DNA of 57,085 bases from Alistipes sp. (GTDB lineage: Bacteria; Bacteroidota; Bacteroidia; Bacteroidales; Rikenellaceae): NCBI GenBank assembly GCA_017560425.1, contig JAFZEX010000011.1:1-57085 (forward strand), written 5' to 3'. Positions within the stretch are counted from its first letter, which is position 1; each line of letters opens with the position of its first letter. The notes under the pieces are model-generated. The model was not told the DNA's origin. It saw only the letters and a program-made list of their open reading frames with translations, and made no database searches. A program made the translations under genes and the position numbers. This document shows, piece after piece, positions 23,088 through 31,775 of this stretch.

Positions 23088-24254
23088 ATGATTCGTTCAA
23101 TCTTAGACACCGACTTGTACAAGTTCACCACTTCGTACGCCTACTTCAAGCTCTATCCACAGGCTATAGGCACATTCACCTTTAACGACCGTGCCAAGAC
23201 TGAGTTTGACGAGGACTTTTTAGAGGATTTGAAGGCAGAGTTCAAGGCGTTGGAGCGCTTGGCACTCAGCGACGACGAGTTCGAATATATGAACTCGCAC
23301 TGCAAGTATATCCCACAAAACTACTTCGAGTGGCTTCGAGGCTTCCGATTTGACGCATCGAAAATCAACGTATGGCTCGACGAGGAGAAGCACCTTCAGA
23401 TCAACGTCACCGACTATATGTACAAGGTTACGTTGTACGAGATTCCCGTACTTGCTACCGTGTCGGAGCTCTTCCACCTACGCAACAGCTACGATGCTGA
23501 GGCGATGATCAAGCGTCTTGAACAAAAGGAGCAGATAGCTCGTGAGAACAACTTGGTATTCTCGGACTTCGGCACTCGCCGTCGTTTCTCATACGACGTT
23601 CAGCGCATGGTAATCAAGCACCTTAAAAACAACCCTTGCGGCTGCACAGGCACATCGAACTGCCACCTTGCCATGGAGCTCGACATGAAGATGATTGGCA
23701 CCTACCCACACGAGTTGCCAATGTTCATCGCTGCGGTTAAGGGCGGTCCACGTATGGCTAACTACCTAACGATGGAGGATTGGGTGAAGGTCTACGATGG
23801 TTACCTCGGCACAGCACTCACCGACAGCTTTGGCTCGGAGGTATTCTTCAAGAACTTCTCGAAGAAGCACGCCTGCCTCTTTGACGGTGTACGCCAGGAC
23901 TCGGGCGACCCCATTGCATTTATCGACTTGGCTATCAACCGCTACAAGGAGCTCGGCATCGACCCTAAGACCAAGAGCATCGTATTTAGCGACTCGCTCA
24001 ACTTCGAGAAGGCAGTTCAGATCAAGAATGCTTGCGAGGGACGCATCAAGTGCATGTTCGGCATCGGCACAAACCTCACGTGCGACACTGGCCACGCATC
24101 GTGCAACATCGTAATGAAGCTGTCGTCATGCCAGATTAACTCACGCCAGCCTAAGGAGCTCTGCGTGAAGCTCTCAGATGTCGAGGGCAAGGAGATGGGC
24201 GATCCAGATGAGGTAAGAGTATATCGCTACCTCCTCCGCAACCAGGCACAGTAA
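23088..24254 (+). CDS. pncB: Nicotinate phosphoribosyltransferase
   Basis: It converts nicotinate and PRPP to nicotinate mononucleotide, the Preiss-Handler entry to NAD. It is 388 residues. Visible features are the N-terminal LDTDLYKFTTSYAYFKLYP, FSDFGTRRRFSYDVQ (about 162-176), the loop HELPMF, and the PRPP-site region FDGVRQDSGDP (about 264-274) with IVFSDSLN. The stop codon TAA shares a base with the ATG of the following sulfoxide reductase gene. It follows cinA in one operon. Confidence 0.95.
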   Translation: MIRSILDTDLYKFTTSYAYFKLYPQAIGTFTFNDRAKTEFDEDFLEDLKAEFKALERLALSDDEFEYMNSHCKYIPQNYFEWLRGFRFDASKINVWLDEEKHLQINVTDYMYKVTLYEIPVLATVSELFHLRNSYDAEAMIKRLEQKEQIARENNLVFSDFGTRRRFSYDVQRMVIKHLKNNPCGCTGTSNCHLAMELDMKMIGTYPHELPMFIAAVKGGPRMANYLTMEDWVKVYDGYLGTALTDSFGSEVFFKNFSKKHACLFDGVRQDSGDPIAFIDLAINRYKELGIDPKTKSIVFSDSLNFEKAVQIKNACEGRIKCMFGIGTNLTCDTGHASCNIVMKLSSCQINSRQPKELCVKLSDVEGKEMGDPDEVRVYRYLLRNQAQ

Positions 24255-24721
24255 TGGCTGAGAGTCTTGCGATTGCCGAGGGTGGCAAGAACGAAAAATA
24301 TGAGTTGCTATACAAGCAGATAGCATCGCTCACAGAGGCAGAGAGCGACCCCATTGCCAACATGGCAAATGTTAGCTCAATGCTACACCAAACATTTGGA
24401 TTTTGGTAGACAGGATTCTATCGTGTCGTTGGCAACGAACTCGTTCTTGGACCATTTCAAGGTCCTATGGCATGCACACGCATCGCCAAGGGCAAGGGTG
24501 TTTGTGGCACAGCATGGAGCGAGGAGCGCACCGTGGTTGTCGAGGACGTGGACAAGTTTCCGGGGCACATCGCCTGCAGCTCACTCTCACGTAGCGAGAT
24601 TGTCGTTCCCGTGTGGCACAACAACGAGGTTGTTGGCGTATTGGACACCGACAGCGAGCACCTCGCCTCGTTCGACACCACCGACAAGGAGTGGCTCGAG
24701 CGCATCGTGCAACTACTATAA
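24254..24721 (+). pseudogene. Free methionine-(R)-sulfoxide reductase gene with in-frame TAG
   Basis: One frame runs from ATG 24254 to TAA 24719-24721 (156 codons with stop), interrupted only by TAG at 24407-24409 (codon 52). The product would be a GAF-fold fRMsr: MAESLAIAEGGKNEKYELLY opening, FGFW-stop-TGFYRV, then Cys74, Cys84 and Cys108 in GPMACT, GVCGTAW and HIACSS, with the 10/24 residue spacing of the family's three cysteines. The family has W-x-GFY where the stop falls, so TGG to TAG is the likely change. An internal ATG at 24467 lies after Cys74, so reinitiation could not give a complete enzyme. It is a recent pseudogene, a sequencing error or a readthrough case. Confidence 0.85.
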
Positions 24722-24812
24722 CAGAGGCTATACCTATATATAATAGTTAGCACATTAATTAGATTAATTTTTAACCAGCCCTGTTCATAGGGCATTAATA
24801 AAATAAAGTGAT

Positions 24813-25100
24813 ATGAAGAACGTGAAGTTTATACTATTTGCTGCGATAGCACTGTTTTTAGCATCATGCAGCACCGACACCACAAAGATTGCTGAGCAAG
24901 TACGCTGCGAGATGGAGAGCCAGCTTCAAAATGAGTATGGCGCTGATGTTACCGTAGACGACCTAATCCTTGTTCACCTTGAAGGCAACAAATATGATAG
25001 CATTACAACAGTGCGCCAAAACGGAGAGGCTATACAGTTTAAAGTTAATGTGATCTACGATGGCAAAAACTGGAATGCCATGTGGGAATCGCTAAAATAA
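24813..25100 (+). CDS. Small lipoprotein of unknown function
   Basis: The protein is 95 residues with signal peptide and lipobox LASC (Cys19). The mature part is mixed helix and strand (EQVRCEMESQLQNEYGADVT, then LVHLEGNKYDSITTV and INV-type strands), about the size of a single small domain. I do not recognise the family; the shape resembles short DUF-type lipoproteins of Bacteroidota. It stands alone, 91 bases after the broken fRMsr gene, and a terminator follows at 25164. Confidence 0.7.
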   Translation: MKNVKFILFAAIALFLASCSTDTTKIAEQVRCEMESQLQNEYGADVTVDDLILVHLEGNKYDSITTVRQNGEAIQFKVNVIYDGKNWNAMWESLK

Positions 25101-25163
25101 CTGCTATTACGTTTAAGGGATATTCAGGCCTATACCACGGCCGAGTTATACCTTATATAATTA

Positions 25164-25197
25164 ATGGGACTATCTACCGCAGATAGTCCCATAATTT
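25164..25197 (+). terminator. Terminator after the 95-aa lipoprotein gene
   Basis: ATGGGACTATCT / AGATAGTCCCAT perfect 12-bp stem, then AATTTTGT. It lies 63 bases after the stop codon. Confidence 0.7.
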
Positions 25198-25231
25198 TGT
25201 CTTGTCCGCAACCACCTCAATTAGCGCACAA

Positions 25232-25357
25232 TTTCTTGTTAGATGGGGCTGGGCTTAGTCTATTTCAAATAAAGATCCCCTCGGGATAGTACTAAAAGTA
25301 CAACCCGAGGGGTCTTACGTTTAAGATGGGCCGAAAATAGCCCATTATTACAACAAA
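25232..25357 (+). repeat. Long-hairpin element, copy E (touches a stop codon)
   Basis: A 126-base inverted repeat, single copy. Arms TTTCTTGTTAGATGGGG and CCCATTATTACAACAAA; apical CCCCTCGGG / CCCGAGGGG with GGGATAGTAC and GTACAACCC. It ends on the base before the stop codon of the zinc-ribbon gene (25358-25360). The distal tail CCACCTCAATTAGCGCAC is at 25213-25230. Confidence 0.87.
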
Positions 25358-26098
25358 CTACTCTGCAACGAGAATACGACCGCAATACTCACACACGATA
25401 AGCTTCTTACCCTGGCGAATATCTGCCTGACGCTGTGGAGGGATACGGTTGAAGCAACCGCCACAAGCATCACGAGTAACAGTCACAACAGCCAAGCCAT
25501 TGCGAACGTTGCTACGGATACGGTTGTATGCTGCCAACAAGCGCTCGTCGATAGGCTCCTTAGCCTTCTCAGCCTTAGCAACAAGCTCGGCAACCTGCTG
25601 AGCAGTCTCTGCCTCGATTGAGTCGAGCTCCTCGCGCTTAGCCTTATAGTCGATGTTGCGCTCCTCGACCAAAGCGTTAGTCTCGTCTACAAGAGCCTTC
25701 TTAGTCTTGATCTGTGCAGAGTACTCCTTAAGGCGCTTCTCAGCAAGCTCGATCTCGAGCTCCTGATACTCAATCTCCTTAGTGATAGCGTCGTACTCAC
25801 GGTTGTTACGCACGTTGTTCTGCTGCTCCTTGTAGTTGCCAATCATAATCTTTGCCTGGTCAACCTCACGCTTACGCTGACGTGTGAGCGAGTTGAGCTC
25901 CTCGATCTCGGCATTCACATTCTCGATACGAGTATTCAAACCAGCAAGCTCGTCCTCGAGGTCCTGCACCTCCAAGGGAAGCTCACCCTTAATCTTGTTG
26001 ATTTCGTCGATTGCTGAGTCGATCTTCTGCAACTCGTAAAGAGCCATAATCTTCTCCTGCATCGAGTAATCAACCTCGTTTGTCTTCTTCTGTGCCAT
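25358..26098 (-). CDS. Coiled-coil C4 zinc-ribbon protein (zf-RING_7/DUF164 type)
   Basis: The protein is 246 residues. A long antiparallel coiled coil (about 12-185, rich in Glu, Lys and Leu) is capped by a C4 zinc ribbon: CGGCFNRIPPQ and CEYCGRIL near the C terminus. Homologues in many bacteria are annotated as nucleic-acid-associated zinc-ribbon proteins and often sit next to nif3, exactly as here (24-base gap). The molecular role is unsettled. It is the last gene of the trkA-to-zinc-ribbon minus run and ends at hairpin E. Confidence 0.88.
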   Translation of the reverse strand: MAQKKTNEVDYSMQEKIMALYELQKIDSAIDEINKIKGELPLEVQDLEDELAGLNTRIENVNAEIEELNSLTRQRKREVDQAKIMIGNYKEQQNNVRNNREYDAITKEIEYQELEIELAEKRLKEYSAQIKTKKALVDETNALVEERNIDYKAKREELDSIEAETAQQVAELVAKAEKAKEPIDERLLAAYNRIRSNVRNGLAVVTVTRDACGGCFNRIPPQRQADIRQGKKLIVCEYCGRILVAE

Positions 26099-26122
26099 AT
26101 ATCTTTAATTTAGTTATTTCCG

Positions 26123-26914
26123 TTAGAATAAGTAGTGTACAGGGTTGCGAGAACTTTCGCTCTTGCGAACCGCAAAGTTACACATTTTTTTCGATAATAC
26201 ATCATTTATGATGTTAATTGCGCAAAATTCGCTCTCAAAATGGCCAATATCCACCAAAATCATGCGATTTTCGCCCATCATAAAGTCGTTATAGCGTAGA
26301 TCAGCAGTGACATAAGCATCGGCACCGCTCTTCAAGGCAGCATCGATGAGCGAACGACCCGAGCCCGTACATATCGCAACACGGCGCACACGGAACTCAT
26401 CACAAGGGATGTCGCTATGACGAATAGCCCCCACCTCGAACCTCTCGGCAACACCACGCATAAACGCCACAGCATCGACACTTGCGGGCATATCGCCAAC
26501 AACGCCGTAGCCGATATTAGGCTCATTGGGGCGTGGCTCAAGAACAGAGATATTCTCCAAGCCAATCATGTGTGCCACACGCCAGCTCATACCCTCAAAC
26601 GTGCTGTCAAGGTTGGTATGGCAAGCATACAAGGCAATACCTCTGCGCAGTGCCTGCTCGACACATCGCTCAACATAGTTCGACGAGTTCAGGCGCTTAA
26701 GCGGCGTAAAGATTATTGGGTGGTGCGTGATGATAAGGTCGCAACCCTCACGCTGAGCCTCGGCAATAACCTCTTCGGTAACATCGACAGCGAGCAACAC
26801 CCCGTGCACCTCGTCATCGTAGCGGCCGATGATAAGGCCCGAGTTATCGTAGCTATCCTGCAACTTTAGTGGTGCAAACTCCTCGATAGCTGATACAACA
26901 TCACGTATGGTCAT
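26123..26914 (-). CDS. Nif3-like dinuclear metal-centre protein
   Basis: The protein is 263 residues. The metal-binding residues of the family are all visible: THHP (His64, His65), CHTNLDS (Asp) and DIGHFESE (His and Glu) near the C terminus. Also seen is QDSYDNSGLIIG at the start. Many Bacteroidota Nif3 proteins are about 360 residues with an inserted PII-like domain; this one is the short form without it. The function is unclear (GTP cyclohydrolase-like fold; a hydrolase is suspected). Gaps are 11 bases to the MerR gene and 24 bases to the zinc-ribbon gene. Confidence 0.9.
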   Translation of the reverse strand: MTIRDVVSAIEEFAPLKLQDSYDNSGLIIGRYDDEVHGVLLAVDVTEEVIAEAQREGCDLIITHHPIIFTPLKRLNSSNYVERCVEQALRRGIALYACHTNLDSTFEGMSWRVAHMIGLENISVLEPRPNEPNIGYGVVGDMPASVDAVAFMRGVAERFEVGAIRHSDIPCDEFRVRRVAICTGSGRSLIDAALKSGADAYVTADLRYNDFMMGENRMILVDIGHFESEFCAINIINDVLSKKMCNFAVRKSESSRNPVHYLF

Positions 26915-26925
26915 ACCGCCAAAAA

Positions 26926-27576
26926 TTAGAACAACGACTGCTCGTAGAATGGGAACAACTCCTGGTTCTCCTCCTTCTTCTTTGTACGACGGCGAGGCGC
27001 AGCTACCTCAGCACCATCACCCTCGGTAGTCTTGCGTGGGCGACCACGACGGCGTGGCTCAGGAGTACCCTCCTCGTCCTCAGCCTTAGGCTCCTCGATA
27101 GGATCATCAACAGTCACCTTCTCAGGCTCAGCTACGGGCTCAGCAACAGCCACATCCTCGGGTGTTGTTGCAACCGCTACTACATGCGCCTTTGCCTCCT
27201 TCTCAACATCGGCAATAAGCTCCGACACAGCCTCGATAGGTGCCTCATACTCAGCATTCTCACCCAACGACTCACGCACCTCGACAAGCATAGCACGGAT
27301 ATTCTGCAAGCGCTCGAGGATAGACACCTCCTTATGTAGCTTCTTGCCACGACGCTTCATAGTATTGTTAGCACCCTCGAGCGTCATACCCTTCTCCTTA
27401 ACGAGGTGGTAGATAAGCTTGAAATTCTCGATATCAGAGGGGGTAAACAAGCGGTTACCCTTCTTATTTTTCTGAGGCTTGATGCAGTCGAACTTCGACT
27501 CCCAATAGCGAATGAGCGATGCATTTACATCGAACATCTCAGTAACCTCACCCATGGTGTAAAGTAGTTTAGCCAT
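26926..27576 (-). CDS. MerR-family transcriptional regulator with AT-hook-like tail
   Basis: The start is taken at ATG 27574-27576 (216 residues). The N-terminal MerR helix-turn-helix reads YTMGEVTEMFDVNASLIRYW and ESKFDCIKPQKNKKGNRLFT, followed by a short helix and a Pro/Glu/Ala-rich acidic region. The C-terminal basic tail contains RRRGRPRKT, an AT-hook-like core. No metal-binding cysteines of classical MerR are seen. Proteins like this are conserved beside nif3/zinc-ribbon genes in Bacteroidota; the target is unknown. It lies between the rRNA methyltransferase (18 bases) and nif3 (11 bases). Confidence 0.88.
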   Translation of the reverse strand: MAKLLYTMGEVTEMFDVNASLIRYWESKFDCIKPQKNKKGNRLFTPSDIENFKLIYHLVKEKGMTLEGANNTMKRRGKKLHKEVSILERLQNIRAMLVEVRESLGENAEYEAPIEAVSELIADVEKEAKAHVVAVATTPEDVAVAEPVAEPEKVTVDDPIEEPKAEDEEGTPEPRRRGRPRKTTEGDGAEVAAPRRRTKKKEENQELFPFYEQSLF

Positions 27577-27594
27577 GATCAAACGTATATTAGT

Positions 27595-28956
27595 TTATAA
27601 TTTCATTATTCTCAAATCCTTGGGATACATATTGTTGCAGCGAGCACCTATGCGCTTCACAAAGCCTATGGCAACACCACGATACATAACCCTATTTATG
27701 CCCTCGACGAACTGCGCCGCCGAGATATCCTGACGACGTAGGTAGTCCTGAGCATCTGACTCGCCAAGCTCAACACTTGGTACAGCCGAAGCATTCATGC
27801 CAACAAAGAGAGCCAAGGCGTGCTCGGGGCGTAGCTTGCGCTTAAATATCTGACCTAAGCAGACACCCGAGTATACGACCGTGAGTACCTCGCTAAGTGC
27901 CACAACATCATCAACCACCGAGCGATGATAGCCATACATCACATCGCCAATCTGACGAAAAGCCATCTCGGCACTATCATCAACCCAGCGTGACAGCTCC
28001 TCAACATCGCTCTTAGCGGGAAGGGCAAATAGCTTACGACGAGGCTTTGGCGACTGTCGGCGCACAACACCCTCTCTCTTACGAGCAATGGCTGCAAAGA
28101 AGCCCTCGCCACGACACTTATGTGGATAGAAGTGGAAACATTGGAACTCACCAATACGACACGTAGTAATACCCCACCTCTCGTCAATATCAACACCCAC
28201 TACTGCCTCGAGCTCAGAGCCATACTCCGCCATAAGCCACTCGACAATACCCTCGTCCTCAGTAGGATTAAAGGTGCATGTGCTATATATGAGCGTACCT
28301 CCTGGGCGCAACGTCTGCCATGCCTCTGCAAGAATATCTCGCTGACGCTCAGCACACTGCTCGGGAGCCGAAGCACTCCACTCGGTGCGTGCCTCCTCCA
28401 TCTTGCGAAACATTCCCTCGCCCGAGCATGGAGCATCAACGGCAACAACATCGAACCAATGCTTAAATGCCGAGATATGCTGAGGCTCGTTGTTTGTCAC
28501 CACAACATTTCCCATACCCCAGCGCTGAACATTATCGGCAAGGGCGAGTGTACGACTGCGGCTAATGTCGTTAGCAACAACCAAGCCCTCACGGCCAACC
28601 AGCGTAGAGTAAATCGTAGACTTGCCACCAGGTGCTGCACACATATCCAACACCCTACAACCACGCAAATCCAAGTTCTTAAGCAGGTAGCCGACAAACT
28701 GCGACGAGGCCTCCTGAACATAGTAGGCACCGCCATGCATAAGTGGGTCGAGCGTAAACTGAGGACGTTGCTCAAGGTAGCGACCATGCTCCGACCAGCC
28801 GACACTCTCGCCATCGAATGTCTCGGCAGGCTTCATCGGATTAAGACGTATCGACACCTCAGGCTCGGTGTCGAGCGCCGAGAATAATCTCGCCGCCTCG
28901 TCATCACCCAGGGCACAACACATCGTCGTCTTAAACTCCTCGGGAAGTGGTAGCAT
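27595..28956 (-). CDS. RsmB/RsmF-type rRNA (cytosine-C5) methyltransferase
   Basis: The protein is 453 residues. The SAM-dependent NOL1/NOP2/Sun domain (about 70-300) has DMCAAPGGKSTIYSTLVG, DAPCSGEGMFRKM and YSTCTFNPTEDEG, holding the two catalytic-type cysteines (in PCSGE and STCTF). The C-terminal part (about 320-453) resembles the RsmF/PUA-like RNA-binding region. RsmF (m5C1407 of 16S rRNA) is the nearest well-known function, but the precise target needs a tree. It is 6 bases after the deoxynucleoside kinase gene and 18 before the MerR gene. Confidence 0.9.
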   Translation of the reverse strand: MLPLPEEFKTTMCCALGDDEAARLFSALDTEPEVSIRLNPMKPAETFDGESVGWSEHGRYLEQRPQFTLDPLMHGGAYYVQEASSQFVGYLLKNLDLRGCRVLDMCAAPGGKSTIYSTLVGREGLVVANDISRSRTLALADNVQRWGMGNVVVTNNEPQHISAFKHWFDVVAVDAPCSGEGMFRKMEEARTEWSASAPEQCAERQRDILAEAWQTLRPGGTLIYSTCTFNPTEDEGIVEWLMAEYGSELEAVVGVDIDERWGITTCRIGEFQCFHFYPHKCRGEGFFAAIARKREGVVRRQSPKPRRKLFALPAKSDVEELSRWVDDSAEMAFRQIGDVMYGYHRSVVDDVVALSEVLTVVYSGVCLGQIFKRKLRPEHALALFVGMNASAVPSVELGESDAQDYLRRQDISAAQFVEGINRVMYRGVAIGFVKRIGARCNNMYPKDLRIMKL

Positions 28957-28962
28957 CGCTAA

Positions 28963-29583
28963 CTACAATTGACGTTTACCGCTACACATCTCCTCAACCT
29001 CGGCGCAGATGCGGTCGATGATTGAAGGGTCGGCAACGAAATCATCGGTATCCTTATCAACAACAAGCACACGACCCTCATAGACATTCTCAATCCAATG
29101 GTTATACTTGTCGTTAAGACGACATAGATACTCCTCGTCGATATTCTGCTCATACTCTCTACCACGCATCTTAATCTGCGAGATAAGCGTAGGAACACTC
29201 GCCTTGAGGTAGATCAACACATCGGGCTTTGGCAACAAGTCCTGCTCGATGTTAAACATCTTCATGTAGGTGTCGAAATCACGACTCGCCATAAGACCCA
29301 TAGCGTGAAGGTTGTTGGCAAAGATGTGGGCATCCTCATAAATCGTACGATCCTGCACGATATTCTCCGAGCCATCTGCCAACATCTCCAATGTCTGCTG
29401 AATACGACTTCCCAAGAACCACAACTGAAGATGGAACGACCAGCGCCCCATATCCTCGTAGAAGTCATTGATGTATGGGTTGGCAAGATTCTCGTAGTAA
29501 GCCTTAGCCCCATAGCGCTTTGTAAGTATCTCGGTGAGCGTAGTCTTTCCGCTACCAATATTACCGGCAATAGCTATATACAT
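28963..29583 (-). CDS. Deoxynucleoside kinase
   Basis: The protein is 206 residues. The P-loop is GNIGSGKTTL (residues 7-16), followed by the dNK-family signatures FLGSRIQQT and DRTIYEDAHIFA (the DRS-like catalytic region) and the LID arginines in RGREYEQNIDEEYL. It phosphorylates deoxynucleosides for salvage; the base preference (dG/dA or dC) cannot be read by eye. It lies in the trkA operon, 33 bases after trkA. Confidence 0.9.
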   Translation of the reverse strand: MYIAIAGNIGSGKTTLTEILTKRYGAKAYYENLANPYINDFYEDMGRWSFHLQLWFLGSRIQQTLEMLADGSENIVQDRTIYEDAHIFANNLHAMGLMASRDFDTYMKMFNIEQDLLPKPDVLIYLKASVPTLISQIKMRGREYEQNIDEEYLCRLNDKYNHWIENVYEGRVLVVDKDTDDFVADPSIIDRICAEVEEMCSGKRQL

Positions 29584-29616
29584 AAGTCAGTAGTTTTATA
29601 TATTTTATTTTGTTTC

Positions 29617-30957
29617 TTAATTGAAATACTCAGCCACCTGCATCACACTCTCAGGCATAGAGAAGACCACAACACGGTCATAAGGCATGATCTCGGTTTC
29701 GTCTACGGCAATAAATACCCTATCGCCACGCACCACGCCACCGATGATAGCATCCTCAGGGAGTCCAAGCTCGCTCACAGGCACCTTCGTAGCTGGCGAG
29801 TTAGGCTTAACGATAAACTCCATGACCTCGGCCTGACTGCCTGTAAGACACTTAACAGCCTGCACGTCGGTAGCCATAGTAAAGCGGAAGATGTTTGAGG
29901 CGGTAACAAGCTTCTTGTTGATGATGGTATCAACGCCAATACTCTCAGCAAGCGAGATATAGTTGATATTCTCAACCTCAGCAATAACCTTCTTTACACC
30001 CATACGCTTGGCAAGCATAGCAGCAAGAATATTTGTCTCGCTGCGTCCCGTAACGGCCACAAATGCGTCCATACCCTGAATATCCTCCTCGAGCATAGCC
30101 TCGGTATCTCGACCGTCCTCGTTGATAATAAGCGTCTTATCCAAATACTCGGCAAGACGGAATGCCTTCTCGGCATTGTAATCAACAAGCTTGATGCTCA
30201 CATCCTCCTGCAACTCACGAGCGATACGTACACCAATGCGTGAGCCACCCAAGATCATCATATTGCGGATGACAACCTCCTTGCGTCCCGACTGCTCAAT
30301 AACGTGCTGTGTAGCACTGTTGCGAGCAATAACATAGACCATATCGCCCTCTTTGTAGACATCCTCGGCCTTAGGAATAATGGTCTTAGCGCCACGAATA
30401 ATCGCCACGGTGCGATAGTCGATATCCTCGTCGTTACTCTCCTTATCGAAGACAGTCTTGCCCAACAGAGGCGATGTAAGCTCAAGGCGGAATGCTACCA
30501 ACGAGAGCTTACCACCTGCAAACTCGACATACTCCGTTGTAGAGGTATGACCCAAAAGGTTGATAACCTCACGTGCTGCGATATGCTCGGGATAGAAGAT
30601 ATAGTCGATACCCATATCGATAAAGACCTCCTTGCTGTTAGGCTCGAGATACTCGCTACTATCGACACGAGCGATGGTCTTCTTTGCGCCCATCTGTTTA
30701 GCAACAACCGCCGAGAGAATATTATCATTCTCGACCGAGCGAACAGCGATAAACAGGTCGCACTTACGAACGCCCGCCTTGCGCAAAACAGAGAACTGCG
30801 TTGTATCACCCTCGACCGTAACAACATCTACAAGGCTATCTACCTCAGCCAGCGCCTTAGCATCAACATCCACAACAGTGATGTCGTGGTCGTTACCACT
30901 AAGCATCTTGGCAAGATGCGTTCCCATATCTCCAGCACCAGCGATAACAATCTTCAT
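29617..30957 (-). CDS. trkA: Potassium uptake regulator TrkA
   Basis: The protein is 446 residues. Two tandem RCK units each have an NAD-binding Rossmann half and a TrkA-C half: VIAGAGDMGTHLAKML (residues 3-18) and MMILGGSRIGVRIAREL (about 232-248). TrkA is the peripheral cytosolic gating subunit of the Trk potassium transporter; no trkH or trkG is in the window. It is first in a six-gene minus run. Its promoter is back to back with that of the 84-aa gene. Confidence 0.93.
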   Translation of the reverse strand: MKIVIAGAGDMGTHLAKMLSGNDHDITVVDVDAKALAEVDSLVDVVTVEGDTTQFSVLRKAGVRKCDLFIAVRSVENDNILSAVVAKQMGAKKTIARVDSSEYLEPNSKEVFIDMGIDYIFYPEHIAAREVINLLGHTSTTEYVEFAGGKLSLVAFRLELTSPLLGKTVFDKESNDEDIDYRTVAIIRGAKTIIPKAEDVYKEGDMVYVIARNSATQHVIEQSGRKEVVIRNMMILGGSRIGVRIARELQEDVSIKLVDYNAEKAFRLAEYLDKTLIINEDGRDTEAMLEEDIQGMDAFVAVTGRSETNILAAMLAKRMGVKKVIAEVENINYISLAESIGVDTIINKKLVTASNIFRFTMATDVQAVKCLTGSQAEVMEFIVKPNSPATKVPVSELGLPEDAIIGGVVRGDRVFIAVDETEIMPYDRVVVFSMPESVMQVAEYFN

Positions 30958-31019
30958 AGAGTAATCAAGTGAGTATAAAACAGTTATATACGGCTTTTAT
31001 CTAATGATTTGCTACAACA

Positions 31020-31051
31020 TTTGCAAAATCAACTGCAAATATATAAATTTG
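31020..31051 (+). promoter_or_regulatory. Promoter of the 84-aa Cys-rich protein gene
   Basis: TTTG at 31020-31023 and TAAATTTG at 31044-31051 have a 20-base gap. It overlaps the divergent trkA promoter. Confidence 0.6.
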
Positions 31052-31066
31052 CACTCGAAAAAGCAA
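31036..31066 (-). promoter_or_regulatory. Promoter of trkA run
   Basis: TATATTTG (31043 to 31036) and TTG (31066 to 31064) on the minus strand have a 20-base gap. The two -7 boxes face each other within 16 bases, so the two polymerases would compete. Confidence 0.55.
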
Positions 31067-31095
31067 CTAAAAACTAAGTTTTTAACAAAAAGGCA

Positions 31096-31350
31096 ATGAA
31101 GACCATTCTAATTACCGTCATCGCAGCCATTGTTGTTGTGGGATTTTTCGCCCTTGCAATGTCGCTAACATACATCTTCAAGGGTCACCACATCGAGTCG
31201 GAGATCTCAACAAACCCCAACATGCAGAAGATGGGCATCAAGTGCGCCGTGCAGGAGACACGTGAGGACATGGGCCTCGACGACTGCAACGACAACAGCA
31301 TCTGCTCGGGCAACTGCGCAGGTTGCGATATCGACCACTCAAAACAATAG
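31096..31350 (+). CDS. Small membrane protein with Cys-rich tail
   Basis: The protein is 84 residues. One N-terminal membrane helix (ILITVIAAIVVVGFFALAM) is followed by a soluble tail with six cysteines, the last four arranged as DCNDNSICSGNCAGC, which could bind a metal or a cluster. Small membrane proteins with a Cys-rich end are common near redox or envelope genes in Bacteroidota; none is characterised that I can name. The next gene starts seven bases later. Confidence 0.7.
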   Translation: MKTILITVIAAIVVVGFFALAMSLTYIFKGHHIESEISTNPNMQKMGIKCAVQETREDMGLDDCNDNSICSGNCAGCDIDHSKQ

Positions 31351-31356
31351 AGAACA

Positions 31357-31773
31357 ATGAGCGAGAACAACAACACATGGCTCTGCTGCAACTGCAACAC
31401 CCTGCTTTCGAACGACATCAACCATTGTCCAAAGTGTGGTGCTGAGCGAGGCGAGGAGTGCGAAATTAACGAGCAGCAAGATACAATCACTGTAGACGAC
31501 TACGCAAATTATATCGAGGCACAAAAGAATAAATATATATTTCGTGAGTCGGTGCTAATCTATGCCGCCGACATCACACTTATCCTCGGAATATTCCTTG
31601 CATTAGGAGCTCTACTATTGCCTCATATGATTGATATCAACTACAACAACCCCACACTTTTATCAATCGTCACAGCCATGGCAACATTCCTAACATCACT
31701 CGTATCGTGGGCGATACTCCGCACCCTTGCCGAGGTGTCGCAGATGTTGCGCAAAAACAACCAAAAAGAGTAG
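31357..31773 (+). CDS. Zinc-ribbon membrane protein
   Basis: The protein is 138 residues. The N-terminal zinc ribbon has CCNCNTLL and CPKCGAE (about residues 9-30). Two membrane helices follow (ILGIFLALGALLL and IVTAMATFLTSLVSWAIL), giving a cytosolic ribbon with two spans. Function is unknown. It shares an operon with the 84-aa gene (six-base gap) and with a lipoprotein gene that starts three bases after its stop. Confidence 0.72.
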   Translation: MSENNNTWLCCNCNTLLSNDINHCPKCGAERGEECEINEQQDTITVDDYANYIEAQKNKYIFRESVLIYAADITLILGIFLALGALLLPHMIDINYNNPTLLSIVTAMATFLTSLVSWAILRTLAEVSQMLRKNNQKE

Positions 31774-31775
31774 AT

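Noticed and set aside
24407-24409. TAG as a pyrrolysine codon
   Set aside because: No pyl genes are seen, Bacteroidota are not known to use pyrrolysine, and the affected position is Trp in the family.
31707-31775. Upstream start for the 31776 lipoprotein
   Set aside because: It would overlap the zinc-ribbon gene and hide the lipoprotein signal peptide.
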